DNA from: Vibrio sagamiensis NBRC 104589
Lineage (GTDB): Bacteria; Pseudomonadota; Gammaproteobacteria; Enterobacterales; Vibrionaceae
Direction: 5' to 3'
Assembly: GCF_007990935.1 (NCBI RefSeq)
Contig: NZ_BJXJ01000009.1
Span: 1 to 64,000 of the forward strand
DNA: 64,000 bases
Shown here: positions 34,959 to 45,069 of the stretch, piece after piece
Position numbering within the stretch: the stretch's first letter is position 1
How the letters are laid out: every line of letters begins with the position of its first letter
Program-made: the position numbers and the translations under genes
The notes under the pieces: model-generated
Told to the model about the DNA's origin: nothing
The model's input: only the letters and a program-made list of their open reading frames with translations
Database searches by the model: none

Positions 34959-36485
34959 TTATTGAATCGGAGCCGCCGTAAAGTTTGCTTTAATGGAAGT
35001 CTCATCAAAGTTCCGATACCCACGGACCATTATGTTAAACGTTCCAGCTGGCTTTGTTAACACACAAGTTTCATTGCTACCATTTTGGAAAGGACGACAG
35101 TCATAATTCGAAGTAGAAACTGCATCGTTGTATTTAACAAACAAATCCGCATCGCCTTTTGAAGGACCCATAAGATTTATTGTAACTTCTCCCTCTTCCT
35201 CAGTTGTAAAGGTAAAGTATAAGACTTCACCATACCCCGCTTCTAAATCTTCCACTGGCTGACCATCTTCCAGCGTTATCGCACCGTCTATTTGGTTTAA
35301 ACTTGATTCGATTAAATAAGCAATCGCAAGCTTAGCAAATTTAGTAGCATGACTGGCTGTAGGATCTGAGTTTTCTAACGTATCTTCTTTGGTATGAATA
35401 TGGGGGTTAAACTCACTGAACATGGTTTCAAAAGGCATAGAAGCAGAATAGCCAAGGTTATGCCAAGAAGCATGATCTGAACAAGCATAACCACAGCGGT
35501 CAAAGTCATAACTTATTTCATCCGCATAAGTATCAATCAATTCACTAAGAAATTGGTTAAGATTACTATCGGTGTAATCAGATATAAAAGTAATGTCATT
35601 AGCCGAACCATTGTAGTTCGTCATATCTAATTGTAAAACCGACAAAACATTTGCATTATCATCTTTCATGCTTTGTGCTATATCTTGGGAGCCACGTAAA
35701 CCAACCTCTTCCGCAGCATAACCATAAAACTTGATGGTTTTATCTGGTTGAACACCACTTGCAATCATTAATCGTAATGCTTCTGTGACTGTTGCAATCC
35801 CAGATGCATCATCATCCGCTCCTGGTGAAATCGTTCCTTCTTGTGTCCAATTACCCACTGTAGAGTCTAAGTGTCCTCCAATAACAATAATTTGCTCGGG
35901 CGACGTTTTACCCAGCAAAGTCAACTCCACAGATTTTTGTGGGTAATCGGCATGAGTCACTTGCCGAGCTGAGCCAAAACCAATACCTTCGATTTCTTGT
36001 TGCCAACGTTCTAACAACCAATCGGAGGCTTCAATCCCAGTGGAGGTGGTATAAAAGCGGTTGGTAAAGTTACTCAAATTTTCGATGGTTTCGACCATGT
36101 TATTCGGCTCTATTTGAGCAATGAGTTCCCTTACTTTTTCTTGATGGCTTATGGTCGGTTTTTGATAGTCTTGACGACTAATAGGCATTGACGCTGCTTT
36201 TAAAGCAATGGCTTTATTTTCATGGACCATATAACCACCACAGCGATGCTTATCGTGATGCATGTGGCTAGAAAGCGCAGCCAGTTGCTTCATCTCTATT
36301 TTTGCCACGATAGACTGTGTTTTACCAGAAAATGGTTTATATACTTCAGCTCCGTGTTCCGTAATCAAATGTAGTGCATCTGCATCTGTTGTAATCCATA
36401 CAGATTCATTACCTACCGTGTTTGCAAAAAGAACTGGCGACATCATACTGCCGATTAAAGCCATAGATATTAAGTTTTTTTTCAT
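34959..36485 (-). CDS. Secreted M28 leucine aminopeptidase with PPC domain
   Basis: 508-residue secreted zinc aminopeptidase closely resembling Vibrio bacterial leucyl aminopeptidase (M28). The start at 36485 has AAGGAAAT ahead and opens the signal peptide MKKNLISMALIGSMMSPVLFA; an in-frame extension upstream is rejected. After an inhibitory propeptide, the dizinc site is complete: H and D in GGHLDSTVG and GADDDASGI, catalytic Glu pair in AAEEVGLRG, D in LQLDMTNY and H in DHASWHN. A C-terminal pre-peptidase PPC domain (ADLFVKYNDA, C-x-8-C) is normally removed on maturation. Tandem copy with the next gene upstream; lacks that copy's extra C-terminal domain. Confidence 0.93.
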   Translation of the reverse strand: MKKNLISMALIGSMMSPVLFANTVGNESVWITTDADALHLITEHGAEVYKPFSGKTQSIVAKIEMKQLAALSSHMHHDKHRCGGYMVHENKAIALKAASMPISRQDYQKPTISHQEKVRELIAQIEPNNMVETIENLSNFTNRFYTTSTGIEASDWLLERWQQEIEGIGFGSARQVTHADYPQKSVELTLLGKTSPEQIIVIGGHLDSTVGNWTQEGTISPGADDDASGIATVTEALRLMIASGVQPDKTIKFYGYAAEEVGLRGSQDIAQSMKDDNANVLSVLQLDMTNYNGSANDITFISDYTDSNLNQFLSELIDTYADEISYDFDRCGYACSDHASWHNLGYSASMPFETMFSEFNPHIHTKEDTLENSDPTASHATKFAKLAIAYLIESSLNQIDGAITLEDGQPVEDLEAGYGEVLYFTFTTEEEGEVTINLMGPSKGDADLFVKYNDAVSTSNYDCRPFQNGSNETCVLTKPAGTFNIMVRGYRNFDETSIKANFTAAPIQ

Positions 36486-36529
36486 TTTTATTTCCTTAAA
36501 ATAACCAAATGACATGTACTTAGCCGAAC

Positions 36530-38326
36530 CTAAGCTTTAATAAGTGGTTTGGTGAAATGGTAGTCTCGTTTTTCCGAGCAAATTCCAGAAGAAGTACACA
36601 CTTGGTACTCAACATCAATCGTCTCATCAAATTCAAATTCATCGACATAGCTATCTAGCTCTGTTGCACCAACATTGGTGCCGTTTCTCTTGATAATAAA
36701 ATAATCTTCAGTGTCATAATTCCACGAAAGCTTTACTTTGGCTTGACCATCTGGATTTTTATTGCCGAAATCCATATCTAATTCAAAATCACCTTCATAT
36801 TCAGTACGCTCCGCTGCTTCGAAATCAACCAGAATTTTGGTTTGATCAAAATTTCGGTAACCTTTCAACATGATATTGAAGATACCAGCGGGTTTGTCTA
36901 GAACACAGACTTCATTACTGCCGTTTAAAAATGGACGACAGTCGAAATTTGTACTGGATACACTATCTTCATATTTTACATATAAATCAGCGTCACCATT
37001 TCTTGGACCAGACACTTCGATCGTTACTTTACCTTCTGATTGACTCTCAAAAGTAAAGAATTGCTCTTCACCATAGTAAGATTCGAGGTTTTCAACAGCT
37101 TCACCTGCCTCTAGTTCAATCACGGTTGAACTGGATTCGAGACTGGTTTCGACTAAATATGCAATGGCAAGTTTGACAAACTTACTTGCATGAAGTGCAG
37201 TTGGATCGGAGTTCTCCAAGGTATCAGCTTCGGAATGAAGGTTGGAGTTAGTATCAGCAAATAAACTTTCTGCTGGCATCGCAGCAGAAAAATCAGCGCT
37301 ATGCCATGATGCATGATCAGAACATGCATAACCGCATTGATCAAAATCGTAACTTATCTCACTGGCATACTCATCTAATAGTTCAGTGAGAAATTCAGTG
37401 AGATTACTGTCCGTATAATCGGTCAAGAAGGTGATGTCGTGAGCGGAACCCTGATGATTTGTCATGTCTAATTGCAACACTGAAATTACTTGCTCACCGT
37501 TATTTTTTAGTGTGTTAGCAATATCTTGTGAGCCCCGTAAACCGACTTCTTCAGCAGCATAACCATAAAATTTAATGGTTTTATCTGGCTGAACACCACT
37601 AGCTATCATTAAGCGTAATGTCTCTGTCACTGTCGCAATACCAGAAGCATCATCATCTGCTCCAGGTGCAATAGTTCCTTCCGTTGTTAAACTGCCTACT
37701 GTTGAATCTAAGTGGCCACCAATAACAACAATCTGCTCAGGATGAGTTTTACCGACAAGCGTCACTTCTACCGATTTTTGTGGATAATCTTGATGTGTTA
37801 TTTGACGTGCCGATGCATAATCGACACCTTCAATTTCTTGCTGCCAACGTTCCAATAACCAGTTTGAACCCTCAATTCCAGTACTGGTGGTATAAAATCG
37901 ATTGGTAAAGTTCGACAATATTTCAATCGTATCGACAATATGATTTGGCTCGATCATAGCAATCAGAGGCGTAACTATGTCCTGGTGGCTAATTGTTGGT
38001 TTTTCAAATTCTTGACGAGCTAACGGCATCTCCGCTTTAAGTTTTGCCTCCGCCAAACTGCTATGAACCATATAACCACCGCAGCGATTTTTCTCATGGT
38101 GCATATGACTTGTTAGAGAAGCCAATTGTTTCGCATCTAGCTTTGCAACAATTGAACGATAATTATTTATGACGCTGGGGAATATTTTCGCTCCATGCTT
38201 ACTTATCAAGTGCTCGGCATCTGCATCAGTGGTAATCCAAACTGAATGATCTGTGATTGTAGTACTTGACCATGACATTGCACTAAAAGCACCAGAAAGT
38301 GCCAACGCTAGAAGTGACCTCTTCAT
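36530..38326 (-). CDS. Secreted M28 leucine aminopeptidase with extra C-terminal domain
   Basis: 598-residue paralogue of the adjacent aminopeptidase, about 45 bp upstream of it on the same strand, with a Sec signal peptide (MKRSLLALALSGAFSAMSWS). The same dizinc ligands are present (GGHLDSTVG, GADDDASGI, AAEEVGLRG, LQLDMTNH, DHASWHS). The PPC domain (near residues 415-505) is followed by an extra domain of about 80 residues (FGNKNPDGQAKVKLSW to the end) that is nearly identical to the C-terminus of the M4 protease at 38394. This module probably helps substrate binding or secretion. Tandem duplication of the catalytic gene is evident. Possibly co-transcribed with the downstream copy. Confidence 0.93.
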   Translation of the reverse strand: MKRSLLALALSGAFSAMSWSSTTITDHSVWITTDADAEHLISKHGAKIFPSVINNYRSIVAKLDAKQLASLTSHMHHEKNRCGGYMVHSSLAEAKLKAEMPLARQEFEKPTISHQDIVTPLIAMIEPNHIVDTIEILSNFTNRFYTTSTGIEGSNWLLERWQQEIEGVDYASARQITHQDYPQKSVEVTLVGKTHPEQIVVIGGHLDSTVGSLTTEGTIAPGADDDASGIATVTETLRLMIASGVQPDKTIKFYGYAAEEVGLRGSQDIANTLKNNGEQVISVLQLDMTNHQGSAHDITFLTDYTDSNLTEFLTELLDEYASEISYDFDQCGYACSDHASWHSADFSAAMPAESLFADTNSNLHSEADTLENSDPTALHASKFVKLAIAYLVETSLESSSTVIELEAGEAVENLESYYGEEQFFTFESQSEGKVTIEVSGPRNGDADLYVKYEDSVSSTNFDCRPFLNGSNEVCVLDKPAGIFNIMLKGYRNFDQTKILVDFEAAERTEYEGDFELDMDFGNKNPDGQAKVKLSWNYDTEDYFIIKRNGTNVGATELDSYVDEFEFDETIDVEYQVCTSSGICSEKRDYHFTKPLIKA

Positions 38327-38352
38327 ATTTGATAGTCCTGTTATTATTTATG

Positions 38353-38381
38353 TAAAAAAATAGGGCTCCTTACGGAGCCCC
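38353..38381 (-). terminator. Terminator of the M4 protease gene
   Basis: On the minus strand GGGCTCC, loop GTAA, GGAGCCC, then TATTTTTTT. It begins about 13 bp past the protease stop and separates it from the aminopeptidase genes. Confidence 0.9.
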
Positions 38382-38393
38382 TGTTTTAAAGCA

Positions 38394-40748
<2,355 letters not shown>

Positions 40749-41149
40749 TTATCTATCTCCTTGATGTGTTCACTTCGAATCTATCAGAAAAAAACACACT
40801 AATACCGATATTTAATATCAATTAAATAGTTGTGATGAGTTAACTATGAAATATATGAAACTGGCAATTTTAAAGGTTACAAAAATGTTAAATCAATAGG
40901 ATAATATGAAAGGATGTCTCATTTTAAACACTAAATAAATACAAAAAAGACACTAGTTATTTTTGTTAATGAAAATAGAAAATTAATAAGAAAAATCAAC
41001 AAGCGAAGGGAATGAACTAAAAAGAAGTATCGAGATCTTGTTAAAGATACATACCTAACTTTAATAATACAACAAGATGTAAATAGAAATACAAATCAAG
41101 TTAATTAATTACATAGATTATAGCTAAAAAACATTAGCTGAATTTATAA
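40749..41149. other. Very AT-rich spacer between protease and Zot-like gene
   Basis: About 400 bp of A/T-rich sequence with no credible gene, no copy of the dispersed repeat and no strong terminator for the leftward zot-like gene. The composition drop continues through the zot-like gene and is consistent with acquired DNA. Confidence 0.5.
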
Positions 41150-42172
41150 TTAATCTGGAATACATGATATGAATTTCACACTCCTTTGATAAGTAATACT
41201 GACTAGGCACTCTTCATATTCTTTAACTTCAAAACTTTCAAAAATATGGTTGTCTGAATTAATCCTAAATAAAAAATTTTCCTGCCAAACATCATAATAA
41301 TAAACTTTCACTCTCTTTTTAAGATGCCAACCGGAAATAAAAATTCTTGATTTCAAAATTATATTAATAAGTTCATCATCACTACTTTTCAACTCAACCT
41401 CTTTTAAATCCTGCTCACTCTGATTGACGGAATCTTGTCTATTTGTCTCTTGTATAGGTTCAGGAATTTCTTTTTCTTCTTTATTAACATTCATATTTGG
41501 AGCAGAGTGTTCTAAGTAAGACCTTAAGTTAAATTCTCTTTCAACACTAAATTTATAAATCAAAAACACGATTACACACACAGCTAAAATAGGCCAAATC
41601 ATTATATTACTTTTATTATCAAAATGAAGCAAATTACCTGTCTTAACATAATTTCTCTGATAATAAGAATCATAATAAGAAAATATTTTCTTATTATAAA
41701 AACGTAATTTAGAATTTAAAACAACGACTCGCTCCTCTGTAGGAACACCATCATAAACTTTTTTAATATATGAAAGCTTTTTTAAAAAAAATGGGTTATG
41801 CGTTGTTTTATGAGCAAATGAAATCAGGTCTTGTATTTTTTCAGGCAATGATAATGGCGATTGAGTAATAATAAAAAAGTCAGTTCTAAATTTACGATGC
41901 TGCGCAAAAAGCTGAAACCAAGCCTCTTCATCTTCTTGCAATAAAAATTGGAACTCATCTAAGATGAAGGTAATTTCATGCTCTGAACTGTCAATGATAT
42001 TAACTATGTCATGAATTTTAGGACTATCATTAACTTCAAGATTTGGGTCCTCAAGGTTCACTGGTATGTTTGTATAGACTTTGTTACCCAACTTAAGATT
42101 CGGTAATATATGAAACTTAACTGCTTCATAAGTTTTTCCTGTTCCAGGGCGGCCATAGATTAATGACAGCAT
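41150..42172 (-). CDS. Zot/pI-type filamentous phage assembly ATPase
   Basis: 340-residue inner-membrane ATPase of the Zonular occludens toxin (Zot)/inovirus pI family, which drives assembly and export of filamentous phage. The start at 42172 has AAGGGG upstream and is three bases past the stop of the preceding gene. Walker A GRPGTGKT lies at residues 7-14 and Walker B ITFILDEFQF with D72/E73; then sensor-like FIITQSP near 100 and FSYYDSY near 164. A single transmembrane helix at about 190-207 is followed by a periplasmic tail with an acidic linker and a C-terminal domain bearing the Zot-like cysteine pair (ECL and ISCIPD). It looks intact. More AT-rich than its neighbours. Confidence 0.88.
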   Translation of the reverse strand: MLSLIYGRPGTGKTYEAVKFHILPNLKLGNKVYTNIPVNLEDPNLEVNDSPKIHDIVNIIDSSEHEITFILDEFQFLLQEDEEAWFQLFAQHRKFRTDFFIITQSPLSLPEKIQDLISFAHKTTHNPFFLKKLSYIKKVYDGVPTEERVVVLNSKLRFYNKKIFSYYDSYYQRNYVKTGNLLHFDNKSNIMIWPILAVCVIVFLIYKFSVEREFNLRSYLEHSAPNMNVNKEEKEIPEPIQETNRQDSVNQSEQDLKEVELKSSDDELINIILKSRIFISGWHLKKRVKVYYYDVWQENFLFRINSDNHIFESFEVKEYEECLVSITYQRSVKFISCIPD

Positions 42173-42174
42173 GA

Positions 42175-42456
42175 TTATCCCCTTAACACTCTTATGAAAG
42201 TAACAATTGGAAGCGCCAATAGACCGCAAAAGATAACCAAGAAAAAGCCTAAGAAAAACCCTTCGTTAACTAAGTCTACAACATTAATGTCTTGGTCATG
42301 GTTTCGAATAGCTACTGTAATTCTATCCAGGGCTTCTACCACATCATAGTTCTCACAGTCACCTAGGCTATCTTCAACCCCATAGTAGAAGTCAAAATCT
42401 GCATTCGTAGATGCTTTATTCGTAAGATCATCCTGCATTTTAAAATCATCTGACAT
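42175..42456 (-). CDS. Small acidic tail-anchored membrane protein upstream of zot-like gene
   Basis: 93 residues. The first 60 are soluble and acidic (many Asp and Glu, GVEDSLGDCENYDVVEALD), and residues 67-90 form one transmembrane helix (FFLGFFLVIFCGLLALPIVTFI) ending in R-V-L-R-G, a C-terminal anchor. It ends three bases before the Zot-like start, so the two are an operon. It is neither pIII- nor typical pVI-like in layout (pVI proteins usually have three membrane segments). A partner or regulator of the Zot-like ATPase is plausible by position. No family recognised. Confidence 0.65.
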   Translation of the reverse strand: MSDDFKMQDDLTNKASTNADFDFYYGVEDSLGDCENYDVVEALDRITVAIRNHDQDINVVDLVNEGFFLGFFLVIFCGLLALPIVTFIRVLRG

Positions 42457-42573
42457 AAGTCTTCACTTGCATACTATTCAAATTTTTAACAAAGCAATAT
42501 CTAGGCCAATTAAGCTTTGACTTAAAACTGGCTAAAAAATTGCTTATTAAACTAATAAAACATTAGGAGTGCG

Positions 42574-42654
42574 TATGGAAACCATTAGTTTTCTTGTTGG
42601 CGCAATATGTGGGTTAGTTTTTATGCTTCCCTGTCTAATTGCGCTGGTTCAATA
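42574..42654 (+). CDS. 26-residue membrane peptide, pVII/pIX-like
   Basis: Very short frame starting ATG at 42574 with AGGAG seven bases upstream; the product METISFLVGAICGLVFMLPC plus six residues is a single hydrophobic helix with an acidic start. Inovirus minor coat proteins pVII and pIX are 32-33-residue single-helix peptides of this style. It lies 62 bp ahead of the MscS-like channel gene on the same strand. The strong ribosome-binding site supports translation; the pVII/pIX likeness is by size, hydropathy and neighbourhood only. Alternatively a small regulatory subunit of the channel. Confidence 0.5.
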
Positions 42655-42716
42655 ATACAGATCGTCTCAAAATGCGAGTCAATAATAGAATCTTAATTCA
42701 CAAATAGGTTATTTTT

Positions 42717-44030
42717 ATGGTAAAAGCTGCAAAACTCATTACTAACGAAGTAATCGTACTTACTGTTATACTCATTAATGCAAGCGTTATGGTTGCTTTG
42801 GATACTCAACCATCTCTTCATAAGACTATCGGCTCATGGATTCTATGGGTTGATTTTGCTTGTGTGCTTTATTTTGCATTCGAGTTATTTGTTAAGCTTA
42901 GTGACCTAGGCATTAAAAAGTACTTTTCTGATAACTGGAATCGTCTTGATTTCGCGATTGTAATATTAAGCCTACCTGTACTTATTGAACCTTTCTTGAG
43001 TGGTGGTATCGGTTGGTTGGAAGATGTCGCTATATTACGTCTAGCTCGCTTCTTAAGGCTTTGGCGTATCCTACGTTATGTTTACACTTCAGATACTTAT
43101 AAGTGTTTACGTGTCCCGGTTCTACTTTTAATTGCGTTATCCGGCTCATTATTGCTTGTTGAATCTTTCAAAGATGTTTTCAAAGATAACTTTGCTACCG
43201 TTAAGCTTACCCTAGACGTACTACTTATTTTGAGCCTTACTTTCTTAATCGCAAGAATAGTCAAGGTTTTCTTTGCGACTTTTGTACTCAGAAAACTAAC
43301 CGCAGAACCATACAACTTTGACATATCTTTAGTTGATTTTATGTCACTTGCGACATCTTTATTCATTGGGCTCAATGGATTGATGCTCGCAATTCAAACA
43401 GCTGGACATGATCCGTTTACTATCTTAGCTGGCTTAGGTATTGGTGGAATGGCTATCGCCTTTGCAGCACAGGATGCAGTAGCCAATATTATTGCTGGCA
43501 TCATGCTGCTAGTCCAAAAACCATTCAGGACTGGGGATTGGATCAATATTGCCGGCAAATCAGGTGCAGTTCATCACATTGGGCTTCGCTGTACCACATT
43601 GGAAGAATTTGGTGGTGAACACTTAATCTTTCCTAATAAAGTATTTATGGATAGCCCGGTCAGAAACATTGACAAAAGGGGCTTTTACCTGCTCACTGGT
43701 GACATTAAGCTACATCACACAACGCAGCCTGAAAATATCAGTTATCTCATCGATAAAATTAAAGAAATCTGCGTAAACCATCCTGAGTTACACAATGAAT
43801 GTGGTGTGAGGTTTGAAGGTTTTGGTGAAGCCTGCTACCCAGTATCCTTTTGGCTCTGTGTCAAAGAGTGGCATAAGGATCAAGCCATTGTTTACCGTGA
43901 TCATTGGGAAAAAATCAGGGTTGTCGAGCAGGATTTTTATATCCATGCAGCTAAAGCAATGGAATCTAAGCAATTACGAGTTGCCATGCCAATACGTGAG
44001 ATGGCGTCAGGACAAATCAAATCGGCTTAA
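42717..44030 (+). CDS. MscS channel fused to an S1-S4 voltage-sensor-like domain
   Basis: 437-residue inner-membrane protein. Residues 7-121 look like a voltage-sensor domain: S1 at 8-29; S2 at 40-64 with D46 and E56; the hallmark W-N-R-L-D-F at 74-79 entering S3 (D78); and S4 at 104-122 with arginines at 108, 111, 114, 117 and 120, exactly every third residue. Further helices lie at about 131-150, 163-190 and 205-230. Residues 234-278 are an MscS pore helix and start of the beta domain (AGLGIGGMAIAFAAQDAVAN, then KPFRTGDWINI), followed by the MscS cytoplasmic vestibule (FPNKVFMDSPVRN). MscS channels release osmolytes under tension; a voltage sensor would add control by membrane potential. 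Middle gene of a rightward trio. Confidence 0.9.
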   Translation: MVKAAKLITNEVIVLTVILINASVMVALDTQPSLHKTIGSWILWVDFACVLYFAFELFVKLSDLGIKKYFSDNWNRLDFAIVILSLPVLIEPFLSGGIGWLEDVAILRLARFLRLWRILRYVYTSDTYKCLRVPVLLLIALSGSLLLVESFKDVFKDNFATVKLTLDVLLILSLTFLIARIVKVFFATFVLRKLTAEPYNFDISLVDFMSLATSLFIGLNGLMLAIQTAGHDPFTILAGLGIGGMAIAFAAQDAVANIIAGIMLLVQKPFRTGDWINIAGKSGAVHHIGLRCTTLEEFGGEHLIFPNKVFMDSPVRNIDKRGFYLLTGDIKLHHTTQPENISYLIDKIKEICVNHPELHNECGVRFEGFGEACYPVSFWLCVKEWHKDQAIVYRDHWEKIRVVEQDFYIHAAKAMESKQLRVAMPIREMASGQIKSA

Positions 44031-44056
44031 ATTTACTTTTTAATGGAGTAGCCATT

Positions 44057-44269
44057 ATGTATATCAAACTTTTTTTTGTCTGTTTAGCAGGCCTGCTAAT
44101 TCCTTACGAAGTTCTTGCTGCAGCGACAGAAAACATAGAGGAGATTTCGAGCTCAATCGATTTAACCTCTGTCGAATCTACGGCTTCTGATGTCGGTGTC
44201 ACTGCGGTTGCTGTGAGCGCCACAGTCAAAGCAGTAGGGATCATCAAAAATGTTATTAATCAAGCATAA
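44057..44269 (+). CDS. Small exported protein resembling an inovirus major coat protein (pVIII)
   Basis: 70 residues. A signal peptide (MYIKLFFVCLAGLLIPYEVLA) is followed by a mature part of about 49 residues with an acidic amphipathic start (ENIEEISSSIDLTSVES), a small-residue hydrophobic centre (VGVTAVAVSA) and a basic end (KAVGIIKNVINQA). This three-part layout and size match pVIII coat proteins, and IDLTSVESTASD resembles the Pf1 coat start IDTSAVESAITD. The centre contains a lysine and is less hydrophobic than in known coats. GGAG precedes the ATG. It is 26 bp after the channel gene and directly before a terminator, so co-transcribed with it. Could instead be a small periplasmic channel partner. 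Confidence 0.6.
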   Translation: MYIKLFFVCLAGLLIPYEVLAAATENIEEISSSIDLTSVESTASDVGVTAVAVSATVKAVGIIKNVINQA

Positions 44270-44276
44270 AGACACC

Positions 44277-44317
44277 AGACGGTATAAAATCACCTGTATT
44301 TGTACCGTCTATTTTTT
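44277..44317 (+). terminator. Terminator of the channel/coat-like operon
   Basis: AGACGGTA pairs with TACCGTCT, then A and TTTTTT, eight bases past the stop of the 70-residue gene. Confidence 0.88.
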
Positions 44318-44319
44318 AG

Positions 44320-45069
44320 CTAAACAAGTCCTCCAGCATTTAACGAAGATTGCTCGCTGTCTTCTACCAAAAAAACGCTGGCCGCTTGTTTTAATTGCTG
44401 CCAATCTTCGTCGTCAACATAAATCCCATTTTCGAGAGACTCCTTTTGTCTTTCAACTAAGGTAGCACCATGTATTTTGTGTATACCTCTTACCATGATG
44501 TTGTCAGCATTTAAGCAGGTGGTAGACAGCTCTATCACCATAGATTTTGTGTTTCGAAAGCAAATGTCGCTTTGCTCGTCGATTTTGCCCTGTTCCGCAA
44601 AAAAGATATCAGGGGCAACACACCCACGATTTAGTATATATTGGATATACTTTGATTGATTGTGGCTAAACCAGCCGGCTCTACAAGAAATTCCCTTGGC
44701 TGATAACCTTAATAGTTCACTGTAAGCTAACCAACGATCATGGCATTGGTTTATTTTAATACAAACCTGTTTGCAACCGACCATTTTTTCCAAAGCAAAA
44801 TCCAATATCGCCGGCAAATGACATGCAATGCTTCCATTGTTTAAATCAATTTCACATTCTTCTTTTGTGTCGTTTATTATCCTTACAGCACAGTCATTGT
44901 CCAAATTAAGTCGCAGGCTTGCTTGGTTAAAATAGTGGATACCATTCAAATCGACCATCTGTAGGTCTGCAACCATGTTAGCGACAATATCCGCTTCTCC
45001 ACATTGACGACGCATACCAAGGAAAGCTTTATAAACACAAGCAACCAATTCGTTATGGGAGACAATCAT
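44320..45069 (-). CDS. Uncharacterised protein, DUF3726-like
   Basis: 249-residue soluble protein. The N-terminus S-H-N-E-L-V-A-C-V-Y-K-A-F-x-G, then GEADIVANMVADLQMVDLNG, has the pattern I associate with DUF3726 (S-x-N-E-x-x-x-x-x-x-K-A-x-x-G, then A-E-x-x-A); this is recalled, not searched. Several cysteines, no signal peptide or membrane segment. Its ATG overlaps the stop of the 575-residue gene by four bases (ATGA), so the two are translationally coupled and probably act together. Last gene of the leftward BCCT/dipeptidase block. Function unknown. Confidence 0.75.
   Translation of the reverse strand: MIVSHNELVACVYKAFLGMRRQCGEADIVANMVADLQMVDLNGIHYFNQASLRLNLDNDCAVRIINDTKEECEIDLNNGSIACHLPAILDFALEKMVGCKQVCIKINQCHDRWLAYSELLRLSAKGISCRAGWFSHNQSKYIQYILNRGCVAPDIFFAEQGKIDEQSDICFRNTKSMVIELSTTCLNADNIMVRGIHKIHGATLVERQKESLENGIYVDDEDWQQLKQAASVFLVEDSEQSSLNAGGLV

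Noticed and set aside
40866..40893. dif-like site near the Zot-like gene (ends ATGTTAAAT)
   Set aside because: Only one arm resembles the XerD half-site; the other arm does not match, and there is no second copy to mark an integrated phage.
41150..42172. Zot-like protein as an enterotoxin
   Set aside because: The sequence supports a phage-assembly ATPase; tight-junction toxicity of Zot relatives cannot be inferred from this sequence.
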